From: Mactra quadrangularis
Lineage: Eukaryota; Mollusca; Bivalvia; Venerida; Mactridae
Direction: 5' to 3'
Length of the DNA stretch: 64,000 nt
Assembly: GCA_025267735.1 (NCBI GenBank)
Contig: CM046303.1
Span: 17,288,403 to 17,352,402 of the forward strand
The position numbers and the translations under genes were made by a program. This document shows positions 1 to 11,600 of this stretch, piece by piece. The notes beneath the pieces were generated by a model. The model had not been told where the DNA came from and searched no databases. It worked only from the letters and a program-made list of their open reading frames with translations. Position 1 is the first letter of the stretch, and the number at the start of each line of letters is the position of its first letter.

Positions 1-424
1 AGACAAGGGCTACATAGAGATTTCCATAGTCAACTACATTGCAGCAAATTGAACAGCCAGCAAGCAACAGGTAAGAAGTTATTTTCATGCTCACTAAAAA
101 AACATTCAGAGGTCCTCCGATTATAAATTGACTTCCCCAGCACAAAAAGGGTTTTCCCAAAATACTTAATTTGTAATCATAGACTTAAACAAATCGGGAA
201 AAAAGTCTGACTATCTACAAAGGCTGTTATCAGACACTAGCATGGACAATCAAATCCTAGTTCTGTGACACAGTACAGAAGAGTAGCATCTACATAACTC
301 CAGTCAGACCTAACTAAATTTACTCCCAACAAAAGCTTCAAATATGATAACCGTCGTACAAAACTGTCATTGATAAACGAATAAATGGTTACTGTCATGG
401 TTGTTAAATCCACTTAATTCTTAC
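1..424. other. RPL18 intron 2 (partial)
   Basis: Lies between the exon 2 donor at 424 and the left edge. It is AT-rich and I see no L18 exon or repeat in it. Confidence 0.6.
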
Positions 425-511
425 CTTCACCAAGAGCCGAAGATAAATATCATCACTTTTGGGGGCTTTGCGGTGCACTTTCCGCTCGTAGCGGTGTGTG
501 ATGTCTATGCC
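425..511 (-). CDS. RPL18: RPL18 coding exon 2 (29 codons)
   Basis: Phase 0 at both ends. The acceptor CAG occupies 514-512 (minus strand) and the donor GTAAG starts at 424. It encodes residues 2-30 of eL18 and is the last L18 exon in the window. Confidence 0.93.
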
Positions 512-641
512 CTGAAATATACAAATCAACGTAAAGTAAGTACATCTGGGATTATTTTAAATAGTCAATAAACTCACGAAACGACTAGATTAAAGGAGAA
601 GAAAGCGATTTCAAACGCATACATTATTATGTATTTACCAT
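425..641 (-). CDS. RPL18: Ribosomal protein L18 (eL18), 5' end of gene, runs off left edge
   Basis: Structural protein of the cytosolic large ribosomal subunit. The first coding exon is only the ATG (639-641), followed directly by a GTAAAT donor. Exon 2 (425-511) starts after a TTTCAG acceptor and gives [12 protein letters not shown], then a block ending [13 protein letters not shown], before a GTAAG donor. This matches the eL18 N-terminus from memory (human [30 protein letters not shown]). M plus 29 codons are visible; the remaining ~155 residues of the family's ~188 must lie left of base 1. Bases 1-424 hold intron 2 with no further L18 exon that I can find. An exon holding only the start codon is common in ribosomal protein genes. 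It faces away from SPHK. Identity is near certain; exon 1 is inferred from phase and position. Confidence 0.93.
639..641 (-). CDS. RPL18: RPL18 coding exon 1 (ATG only)
   Basis: The sequence AAAATCCAAG-ATG-GTAAATAC on the minus strand puts a donor directly after the start codon. Joining to exon 2 gives M-G-I-D, as the family requires. The intron is 512-638 (127 bp). Confidence 0.85.
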
Positions 642-653
642 CTTGGATTTTAA

Positions 654-668
654 CCGGAAAAGGAAGTT
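654..668 (-). promoter_or_regulatory. Putative 5'TOP transcription start of RPL18
   Basis: On the minus strand, CTTCCTTTTCCGG (666-654) lies 13-25 bases upstream of the ATG. Ribosomal protein mRNAs typically start with a C followed by 4-15 pyrimidines, the mTOR/LARP1-responsive TOP element. The start site is inferred; the pyrimidine tract is seen. The 5'UTR would be about 25 nt. Confidence 0.6.
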
Positions 669-2339
669 GATTGGGACTGGATAACCGATAGTTATTTCGT
701 CCACGATCCAAATCCAAATTCTCGCAGTGGTTATTTCCCTTTATTGAAACCAAAACCTCACGCGGAATAAGGAAAATTTGACATCTTTACAGTTTTCATT
801 GGTTGACTTTCTTCCTCTTTTAAATCAAAACTATTATATTAACCCATAAAAATGCATTACAAAATGTCGACCTTCACCATAAATTACCAGTACATGAAAT
901 TGTTTCTTCCAGAAAATTCCTCATTTCGCCTGGCTCCGTACATTGAGAATATTTAAAGGTTCTTAAAATTGTTCGCAGATTAAAATTGGGACAATAAGCT
1001 GTCCGCATAAATGGTAACTACATACTCATCTTAAATGTCTAATTATGTCATGCCTTATTTCAGTTATAATTTATGAATAATAAATCGAATGAAATCATCA
1101 TCAACAACATGATACTCGAGTATGTTTTGAATTAACGCATATTAGATTTCTACTTCTGTAATAATGCATTTTTCAAGAAATATTATTATGTTTTTAATGA
1201 GAAATTGAGAATCATGCTATATGCTTGATAGCTAAATTGTTCATTGTCCTATTTTAGAACTTTCCTTTGTAAGAAGGTCAATTTAAACATACATGTTATT
1301 ATTAATTCACACTGTATATCGTTAGAATGATTTTGATGAAAAGTATTCAATGATAATACGCAGGTCACCATTAATAAATTCTCGTACCCTGAGATTATCG
1401 AGAATGCTACTATAGACTCTGGGTACGAGCACAGGTGCCCAATTACAAAACACCAAATTATTATTAATTTAAATTACTTAAACATGCTTCAATTATCATA
1501 AAAAACACCAAATACAAAAGTTCCAGCCAAAAGTCAAAATTTTATTTTTTATTAAACAAATTTTGGCTTTTGAATGCGACGAGCACCTTTGGGTACGAGA
1601 ATATGCCATTATTGATGAAAGTGTGATCATCAGTAAACAAGACAGGGGAAATCATACGTGTTTTTCCCATCAGATAAATCTGCCTTCTAATCAGGAATAA
1701 CTTCATTAGCCACTTATATGTATTAAAATTTATTACACTTCAACAACAATTGATCGAATCTGTTCTTCCGATTTACCTACATGAAATAGAATGATTTTAA
1801 GTAATAAATTTGCAAAAAAACAATTACTGTATCGTTATATTGTTTTGATATTTATTAGAGCTACGTGCAAATTTGTGCATAAAACTTTCTACCATAATAA
1901 TTATGGTTAGCATCACAGGTGCCCATCGCATTACAAAACACCAAATTATTATAAGTTTTTATTTAAACTTTAACAAATGGTCCAAATAGCACAATATTTT
2001 ATACACTGGGTCAAAGAACAATAGTTGCATGTCTTATGTGTTTTACAATGAAATCGGACGTGTTTAGTACCCACGAGGTAATGAGTTCAAATCCGGTTTT
2101 TGTGCACTTGCAAAACAGTTTTTGGCGGGATATCAATGCCACGTGGTAAATGTAAAGCCTGTCGTATGTACTATTTAAAAACATAACATGGCGCGCATGT
2201 TTATCGAAGAGATGTCTGGAGGTGTGGGACTTGTAAAGTAAAGGTCGGCATGTCCTATAGCCAGGTACAAACACTGTTTTGTTCTTACAAAGATAATTTT
2301 CTGTTATCGAACGAGTTATATAGCCGTATGAAAGCAACT
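667..2339. other. RPL18-SPHK intergenic DNA, left part
   Basis: Upstream flank shared by two divergent genes. Apart from the inverted-repeat element at 1379-1602 and the repeated segment at 1912-1955, I see only unique AT-rich DNA. Confidence 0.5.
1379..1602. mobile_element. Short inverted-repeat element (TTCTCGTACCC ends)
   Basis: The ends read TTCTCGTACCC (from 1379) and GGGTACGAGAA (to 1602), a perfect 11 bp inverted pair. A third GGGTACGAG occurs at about 1419. A 40 bp interior segment (about 1429-1470, CACAGGTGCCCAATTAC and on) recurs at 1912-1955, so at least two related copies were present. No clear target duplication. Family unknown. Confidence 0.5.
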
Positions 2340-2609
2340 GTCCTCTCGATAAATGTCCTACTCACTTTTGCTTTCATGTAGCACAGGTTTTGAAAATGTT
2401 CAATTGCGTTCTATCGTGAAGTTGATGGCTTAGTTCTACAGCTGGAAGTGTGAATCAAATCAGAAGACGACTTCGTCCAAAGAGCACTACGCAACGACAA
2501 TGCCGATTAATATTTTAGCAACTTTCAGAATAGGAGGCGCACTGTGGTGAAAACAGCAATGACCACAATTGGACGTCAATGAAGCCACATAAGTGCAGAA
2601 ACTTGGTCG

Positions 2610-2830
2610 CAATTCATGCATGACGGTGTACCAGCTCATTCTGCCTGATCGTGCATGAACGATTTCCTTCGACAGACGAGGGTTGATGTCCTGGAATGGC
2701 CGTCCAAGTATTCGGACCTCAACCCAACCGAAAGCGTATGGGCAGAAATGAAGAGACTGTACCGTAATCCATCGACTAATCTACAACAATTTCGGCACAA
2801 AATTGTCTTCGAATGGGACAGACTGCTTCA
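2610..2830 (+). pseudogene. Tc1/mariner (IS630-type) transposase remnant
   Basis: A frame from about 2613 reads FMHDGVPAHSA, an in-frame TGA at 2646-2648, then FLRQTRVDVLEWPSKYSD and LNPTESVWAEMKR. The HDG...H block matches the region of the second catalytic Asp, and WPSKYSDLNPTESVW matches the WP.SPDLNPIE.LW block holding the third acidic residue of the Tc1 DDE triad. The part before 2600 and after about 2830 decays in frame. Not functional: it has a premature stop, no first catalytic Asp and no intact DNA-binding domain. I see no terminal repeats. Confidence 0.8.
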
Positions 2831-3409
2831 GACTTTCTTTATTTTATTACTTAGACAGCGATTTTCAAGAGTCATTCGAGCAAATGGCGGTTATATCCTT
2901 TATTGATATTTTTGTGACTTTTGATTACCCCCTTACTTTTTTAAACTCACATTTTCCTTGTATGCAGACGTGCATTTTCATAAATAAAGTACCAAAACAA
3001 CGGAAATGTATCTTAGTGTGTTTAGAATTTCAAAAGGATAGTCTTTATAGATTCAGAGAAAATGCAATTATAACATCGGTGTAGTTAGAACAATGGTTAA
3101 GTGTATATAAATATTCGGTTTCCTGTCACAGAAAGCGACATAGTCTTCCCAGATAATTCAACAATGATGTCGATATATATATGTGAAGGAACTTGGATGT
3201 TGTTCTTATGCAGAAATATAAGAGAGTACATGTATATTGGTGAAATAATGTATACTAGAAATCCAAGTAAGCTGGTAAGCTAGGAAGACATTTATAACGA
3301 CACTAAGTCCAAAATCCCCCAAAATATCTGAATGATAAAGATTTTATGCTTATAATTATGTCATCAGTAATAGTGAATGAGACATACATTTTTTTATATT
3401 TAAGGTATT

Positions 3410-3485
3410 ATAATAATAATACTAATAATAAAGACTATTTATAGAGGAAACACAGTTAGGCAGGGCCCAATCTTCCCTGTGAGCC
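3410..3485 (-). mobile_element. 3' tail of a non-LTR retrotransposon, minus orientation
   Basis: Read on the minus strand, the end runs TTTCCTCTATAAATAGTC then TTTATTATTAGTATTATT, a typical LINE 3' end with a simple trinucleotide tail. A similar AATAAAGTCTTTATTATTA tail occurs on the plus strand at 50594-50620. Which LINE clade is not determinable. Confidence 0.4.
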
Positions 3486-4079
3486 TCTTAATACTTTTTT
3501 ACATGTTATGTACAAAAAGCATGATAAACATTAAAATAAAACATTTACAAAATATATACAATGAGAGAAGTAGGAAATACTAAGGAATGTACAATAACAG
3601 TTCAATGATCATTTAAGTTACTTAATTATTCCACCACAAAGTATATTTATGTTAGAAAGAATATAAATTTCTGGCCGATTGTACCTCATTTGGTAATGCA
3701 TGTGTTGTAATCTTTTTCCAGAATAACCCTTGCTGCCCTTCTTTGAACTTAAATGACATCAAAACATTTATCTCTTTAAAGCTAATAGACCCTAGCCTAG
3801 CACATATTTTTATTATCTTCTTTCACAAATAAAACTATACTGCGGCTGTAAGAGCTATGATGTCAAATGTCTACATATATTGACTGTATTCTGTAGAAAA
3901 GTCTTTATGTTAGAAAATTACTTGCCACGTGTGGTATATTTGGAAGAGTACTTCAATTGTTTTCTCGTAGAAAAAAAAACTTGAGACAATATTGTCTAAT
4001 ATTATAAATCAATCTCAGATTTATATCAGTTCATACATCTGTGAAACCATCAACCGTGTGGTTAGATCTATATTCCAAC

Positions 4080-4443
4080 ACAAAAGAGTGAAATTATACA
4101 TGCTATCTCTGCGATTCGCGTTCAATTGTACAAGTCATTCTTCAACGTTACAACGAAGTGTAATAAATGCAACCTTGGAACCACTGGCATATACGGTCAT
4201 CTGATATCTAAATGTGTTGCGTTTGAGCAAGATAGAGTAAAATTCATTAATGAAATACGCTACCAAATTAGTGAATCGATTGGCATGCACTTGCAAAATT
4301 TCACTACTGAAGTATTTATGAAAACAATTTTTGACGAGGATATACTTGTTGTATTTCAAGTTGATCATCGGCTTCAAAAATCTTTTTTTCAATATGTTGT
4401 AAATATATCCATACAATTTATACTGAATATGCCTAACTGTTAA
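4080..4443 (+). pseudogene. LINE ORF2 C-terminal (zinc-binding) fragment
   Basis: The frame reads ...LYKSFFNVTTKCNKCNLGTTG..HLISKCVAF and stays open to a stop at 4443. The C-x2-C, then His, then Cys spacing followed by an acidic/aromatic helix resembles the zinc-binding region after the reverse transcriptase of several LINE clades. No reverse transcriptase core is present, so this is a 5'-truncated copy. It lies 0.7 kb upstream of SPHK. Alternative: a chance ORF. Confidence 0.45.
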
Positions 4444-5142
4444 TGTCTTAACATTTTATGCCGGTTTATCAAGTTGATTTTCAAAACATTGAAAAAACAC
4501 TCACAAATATAATTATGTATTGTATGCAGTCTTAAATCTGTTCTAGATCTCTTTATTGTATAATCTTTCTCTATTTAAAATTATTGTATGCATTATACTA
4601 TATGACTATATGTATATGTCTCTTTCATTGATATTTGATCTTTCATTTGATGTAAACTGTTTATATGTTATAAATGACTGAAAAGTGGAAATAAAGAGTA
4701 TATCAGACTAACACAAAGTTAGAAGGTTGAGTCAAAACTTGATGTACTAAAATCAATGGTTGGACATATCCGTTAAATTCAAATAAAAATGTGTATGTAT
4801 ATCAAAAGACAAAACAGGGCATTATACAGATAATATAAAATTTATATCGGATGATAAATATCAACAAATTTAAGTTGATATCCTAAATAATACCACAAAA
4901 ATATCATAAATAATATCTCAAAGACAGAAACATATTGAATTTTTAATTAAACATTGAAAAGGGCAGGAAGAATAACGCACTATGATATCAATGTATAACT
5001 ATTTCTAAACCGAAAATGATACATCTAGACCGCGTAAACTTGCACAACTTCGTTATAGAAGGCGGAGTTTCATGGATAAGGCGGGTCTTCTTTGATCAGT
5101 TACCTACGTTAAATCAAGGCGATTAATTCTGTTCGTATTATG

Positions 5143-5152
5143 GTCACGTGAC
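5143..5152. promoter_or_regulatory. Palindromic E-box GTCACGTGAC upstream of SPHK
   Basis: A perfect 10 bp palindrome ending 16 bases before the first in-frame ATG (28 before the second). It equals the consensus core of CLEAR/TFEB-MITF and USF sites. Two GGCGG motifs (about 5062 and 5080) lie upstream, which fits a CpG-type promoter. Binding is inferred. Confidence 0.5.
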
Positions 5153-5168
5153 AAAGTGCAGATGACAC

Positions 5169-5610
5169 ATGATCGTAAAGATGGGCACCGTTGTTGTTGG
5201 AGGAACAAAACAAAATATGTCAAAAGAAGAAATTTTGTTACAGGGAAAATTTGAACTTTTCCCGAATGAAAAATCGTTTTACAATGTTGAACTTAGACGG
5301 ACAGGTATCACTTATTATCCCGTTGACGGAGTAAAAACTAACAAAAGTGTGAAATATTTGCATTTTGGAGATGTTATTGGATGTCGTTGTAGAAAGTCAT
5401 TGGATCAAAAGCATGGCAATAAGGCTTATTTGACTATTTTTGCATATCCATTGAGAAAGAAATTGTTTAGTGAAAAATATGTGAGATTTAAAAATCACGT
5501 GACTTTTGCAAGGAATTTTGATTCAACATTTGATGGAAATCGCAAGGTTGTGGAACAATGGCGAAGAGTTATTCTTCATCTTTGTCGTCAATTACCGGTT
5601 TATAAAAAAG
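5169..5610 (+). CDS. SPHK: SPHK coding exon 1
   Basis: Encodes residues 1-147 plus one base. It ends AAAAAAG before GTATAT. The frame stays open past the donor to 5648, but splicing is required to reach the kinase domain. The segment KSLDQKHGNKAYLTIFAYP and the surrounding strands are compatible with the N-terminal module placed before the catalytic domain in animal SPHKs. Confidence 0.88.
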
Positions 5611-8600
5611 GTATATTTAATATGCATATTTATGCACCTTCATACTAGATGTTTGCTCATAGTTAAGGTACCAGTACTTCTTAAAAATCATTTTATAAAT
5701 TAATTTTCAGTATTGAAATTTTAAAGTTAATGCGTCACCATGTAGGTTTGTTTGAATTTAGTCTCATTCTTTAAGAGATGTCAAGTCTTGTCTAAAGACC
5801 TGTCATTGTATTGTGATAGTGTGCAGAATTGTAGAAAGAATCGGGGTCAAATCATGACAGTGTTATTTTAATGTAAAATAATTTATGATAAGTAGTGCAT
5901 AATGTTAATAATCAATTGACGTTTTGTATACAACAGGTTGTCTTTATGCCAAATTATTGTAATAATTGTTTCTTGAATGTGAATTCAAATTGAAAATCTA
6001 ACAAAACAGATTTTTTGACAACTTTGCAAAAATATTTGTTTGGATTAAATTTGGTAAAATTAATTGTTCAAACTGAATGTCATCTGATTTTGAAAGCTTA
6101 ATACTTGAGTACATCAGAAAAATTTAGCTGTGCATAGAGGCTTGTCATCCAATATTCCAAATCGTTAAAAGACAGGCAATATATAAATGATTAAGGCACT
6201 TACTAAAAAAAATCAACTTATGCTTAATTGTATTTCCCTTGGAGACTGCACTAAACATTTCTAAAATAGGAGGAAAAGTTAGCCTGGGTACTTGGTATTG
6301 GACTTGAATCCACAACATCCTGCATCAAGTACTTTGCTTTTTCTGCTACATGTGTACAGTTACAATTTGTTGATGATATAAATATGAGCCTATCATTAAT
6401 GACACAGTTGATACTTGATGGAAAACTTTGCACTGTTTATTATTTGACCTATTAAATTGGCTTATTTATAATGTCAAAAATTGGAACACAATGTCAAAAC
6501 TATTATAGTATTATTCAATGTCAAACACAAGAATAATCTGTATAAAAAGTTCAGTGGTTACATACTTGAACTAAACATGTGTATTGAAAAGTGTATGTTA
6601 GTGATTAATTTTTTTAGTAAAGATTAAAATATGGACATCAAGGGTATAAAAACTAAAATAATCTTGTTTTTGCATTGGTGAGCAAATACAGTCAACATCG
6701 GTTCACTTGTTCAGAGTCCCTTTGTCCTCAAAATGCATAATTATGACCATCAAGCAGAAACAAGTATAAACAAATGGGGACTTTTCACACTTTTTCATGA
6801 TTTTCTTTTACACTTTCTTTTTGGCCTCACATCATTTATTGTTGATAAAATAATTGTTCAGAGCTATTTTTAAGACTGTCATACTCAAAAAGAATGACTT
6901 AAATATTAAGATACTTGTGTTTATTCAAAGCATGTCCATTCCAAAAGCTATAAAAAGATAAATAACAAAGAATATTTTTGTTTTATAGCCCTTTTTAATG
7001 CTCCCATACTCCAATGGTTAAACTTAAACAACATTGAAATATATTTTTTTCTGGATGTTGGGTTCTTAATAACAAAAGCAGTATTCCGGTACCAGCCCAT
7101 CTCAAATAGTTCTTTGAAGATATTGCATAATATAAAATTTTACAACCTTGAAATTTCCTATGAGCATTTTCATGTATTATGTTGTTCAAAGCCCTAGTTT
7201 TATATCTATTGTAATCAATTGATTGCTTTACTGTCTGCATTTCTTTGATCAAACATTTTATGTTACTTGTTTGATTAAAGATTACAACATGCAACTTCAA
7301 AAACAGACTATTAAACTATGCAATAATTTCTTAGCATGGTATAACAAAATTGTTAAACATCAAATATTTGTTTGTTTTTATGGTAAACTCACTTTGAATA
7401 CTGATGGTGCAAACATTACAAACTCTGAAATGTTTACTTTCCTTAATGTTTATTCATGTTCAGTATTTACAAAGATTTTTGTTACATTCTAGACAGAACT
7501 TTGTCTTAACCTTGAAATGTTTAATGTCATGACATGTTAACTTTGTTTTGACCTTTGGATATGATTTTAATACTTATGCTGACTTTTGCGTTCTGACTTT
7601 TGGATGTGAAAAGTCAATACTTAAATCTTAAGAAAAATTCACATAAAATCATTGTTCCCAGTTCCATTGATTTCATTGTCTATTTGGAAACTTACTATAA
7701 AAAGTGACTTGCATTTCTAACTTCTTAGGCAGCCAAGCACTGTAGCAGGATATTGAAACTGATCTCTTCTCTGCTAAATGCTCATAAAACTTCTTTCTCA
7801 CAGTGCAGAAATAGTTACTTTTAAATTGCATTCCACTAATACACCTTGTCCCTTTTCTTTTAGAACAATCCCAAACGAGGCATTTAAAAAAAAGTAATTA
7901 TTAATTTCATTGTTCTCCACTGTTGTATACAATTGTATTTTCCCAAATTCAAGACATTGGCCCCTTCCCAGCCCAAAAAGTGCTGATTAAATGATTATTA
8001 CTTCACTATGAACTAAATGATTTAAAACCTTATATAAATTCAAACATTCAGAATTGTTCCTCTTCAGTGCTCAAATCTGTTAAATTTATACTTTACAAAT
8101 ATAATCATAAATGTTAATAATTTAGGACGTCTATGAAGATATAAAGGGTATGCTAGGATTTTAGATTGTTTTATGTAAAATTCTTTGATTTTCATTCTCA
8201 GAGAATGCAAATCATAATTTATAATGTCAAAGTTGCTGAATAGAGTATACTCCTGTAAGCAAGTAAGAAACAAATCCAGTGAAATTACTTTACTTATTGT
8301 TATTAAAGAATTTAGTCATTAGATATGAACTCATGAAGTAGCAGACTCCTAGGTGAAGATAAGAATCAAACAACTTAGTTCTATGTTCTTACGTACAAAT
8401 GTCAGGGGCAGATCCAGGATTTTTCTTGGGGGATCCAAACTTTTACTAGGGGGGGGGGTCCAAACCTTTGAACCACAATCACATTATACCCATTTTGCAG
8501 AATAATGCTACATATTAATAATAAAAACTACATAACCATTAAATCTATGCATCTATCCATTAAAAAAATGCTTCAAGCTATTTAACATTGACTAATAGTC

Positions 8601-11600
8601 AAGAAATACACTTATGGACAAATACATTTTTGAAATTCTAGGGGGGTCCAGACCCCCTGACTTCCCCCCCTGCTAGATCCGCCTATGAATGTACACAGTT
8701 TTCTGAGGATTGATTTATTGTGCAGTAGCTACAAACACTCAATAATTAATGGTTTAAAGATTGTAAAATTCTGTTTGCTTCAATTGATATATCTTCCTCA
8801 AGGAATGCAGAAAGCAGAATCTTCACTTTAAAGTTAACACCGAATGTATTGGTGAGATATGAAGATAAACTTTTATGTTTTTGTTTACATCAGTTAATGC
8901 TGCAAGCCAAGATACATATGACCTTATTCCAATCATATCTACAGTGTTTACTTTCTATGACCTTGATTTTAATTTTTGAAGTGATAACCGAAAAAACCTG
9001 TGTAAGTAGGTTAAGAAGAGAGTTCTACCAGAAGGATAGAGTATTTTGACTTGTTCTCTTGAGTGGAGTTATTTGCTTGAGTAAACTGATTGTTTTTGCA
9101 CATACTTCGAGGTTTTGAGAACATTATTTCCAGACTAACTCATTGATTCTTCTTTAAGGAAGAAATAGTTATGCTTATTCTAGTTCATTACAACTCAGTT
9201 ATCCAAGAAGCATTGACACTGGACCCTAGTCAGTGCAGTAAACAGGTTCGATTTCTGGCTGTTGCAAGTCTCCGTTTCATGAAAAGTAAAGTATAATGTT
9301 GATTTTTCTCTACATATATAATATAGTGAACAGTTGTCAGCTCCAAATGAAAGAGTAAACAAGTATTGTTAAAATAAAAAATGTTCAAGAAAACTGTGAC
9401 CAGTTTCCTAACACATTGCTAGCTTGAGATTCTTCTTCTGGTACCCTTTGTCTGATGTCTTATATGTTTTACTTTTGGTGTGAGACAGGTAGCAGAGGGC
9501 AAAACTCTATTTAGCTATTTTTCTAGGAAACTGGCCACTAATTAAGTGAGCCTGCTGCCATACTAATCAAATTAAAATGAATTGATAAATCAAGTTAAAG
9601 TCTTTGACACTTCCTGGTTACTGATTCTAGCTCATACTGATATAGATAAATAATGTAAATAAAGTTCCAGTTAATAATAAATGGGATTACAATATGACTA
9701 CCTAGGATATTTGTTTTCATTATATATATTTTGATTAGATCAAGCAAATGTTACCATGACTTTCCTACAGTAATGGAAATATCTGGAATGTTAGTAAACA
9801 GATTATACAATAAAACTTCTATACAACGGCCACTAGTAGGACTTAAGTCAATGAATAGTTGTAGAGAGGTGGCTGTTTTGTAAGGAGGGAAATATTTGTC
9901 TGAGAAACATTATTAGGAATGATTTGAGGTGATAAATTTACAATGTCATTGAAAGGGCTACTATTCATGTGTGACTCAGTGTTCAGGAAGGTTTCACTGT
10001 ACATAACAGCTGTTTATTTATAGTTTTAAACTTAAGTTTTACATCTTTCATGATGTATGATGCAAGACTTAAGATTCTAAAGGGCTAAACTAAACAGCAG
10101 ATCCAAAAGAAGCTCAAGGGGGGTCTAACTCTATGAAGTTTTCAAATTATTTGCAAGAAACAGCATGAATTAGATTGCTGGAAAAAATCCTGGATCTGCT
10201 TCAAAATGTCTTCATCTCTGAATTCCCAGGCTAGTCATACCCTTCCATAATAATTCCACAACTTACAATATATCATGAAAATTGAAAAAAATGTTGATCC
10301 ATTTATAAATGTTGGACTTTTTACTCCTCTTGTAATTTGATCCAAGTATTTAAGTAGTGTGACTAATATAATGGCTGTTATGAGTTAGTGAATATCATTT
10401 TTATAGACTTAACAATGTTTTGTTTTTCATTTAATATAAAAATACACTTTACGTTCATTTGTGAATTGCAACCATTTCCCTCCTACCACTAATGGCACTG
10501 TATCAAGCTGGACATTTTCTGCTACTAGTAAAGCCTAAAGGTACTTTATATACTGGTTAAAAGCATAACAGAGGTATATGTGTGTCCAGGGACTGTGAGA
10601 ATGTCAACTGACTGCTACAACATGACAAAAAGCAGCATAAATTACCTGTTACCTGAAAATGGCACTTGTACATGCAGTTAATATTGATTAATAGCAGATA
10701 TTTTATGACTGTCACATATTAACTTATAGCTAAAGGGTTATGGTCTTTAGCCTAATGTGTTAGATGCTCATATTTTAAATGGCCATACATGTGCTATCTT
10801 GTTTGTCTTATCTGAAATTTTTATTTCAATACAGATAAAAATCAATGATCTAAGTGAAAGTTTACTTTGAATTTTAGTGCTGTAATACAGCAAAACTGCC
10901 CCTAACAGTCACCTCCCAGTAACAGCCACCTCTCAACAAAATTTGCAACAAATTAAGGTGTAACTATTATCATGTTTCCCCATGAAAAAGTTCCTCCCTG
11001 TAAAAGCCCCCTTTATTGAAACAAACAATTTATCTTAATTTTACTTCTGACTGTTATTGAGAAGTTAGACTGTATTTTTTTCATGCAAATTATTCAATGA
11101 TTCAATGACTTATCTGAAAAGGAGATCTATATATTGACCCATAAATGTACATTTTAAGTCTTTGCTTGTAGTACATAGATAAGGATTTACAGTATACCGA
11201 TACTATTTTTAGTGTCATGAGAATTAGATCTTGTTTACATTGTTGCCAAGGTCAAAATGTAGCTCACACTTTGTAGAGTTGCCAATATTCCCATGTGAAG
11301 AATGGATTCATGTTACCAGTTTTACAATTGTAAATCAAGTAGTACGTTGTTTTGTTTTGTGGATTATCTGAAGAGATTTATTTAACAAATCCAGATAGAA
11401 TTGGTTTAGACTAATTTATTTTAGTTTAATTGTTGCACATGTTCTTACAACTTAAGATTCACCTCTCTCATGTCTCCTTGGTGCCCCCAAATGTACTGAG
11501 CAACAAAGACAAATTTTCTTGCTGTATGAAACAATGAGGTAGGTTTTTGGATATGTGTTCAACCAATGTTCAGCTGGCTATCATATGTAATTCTGTTACC

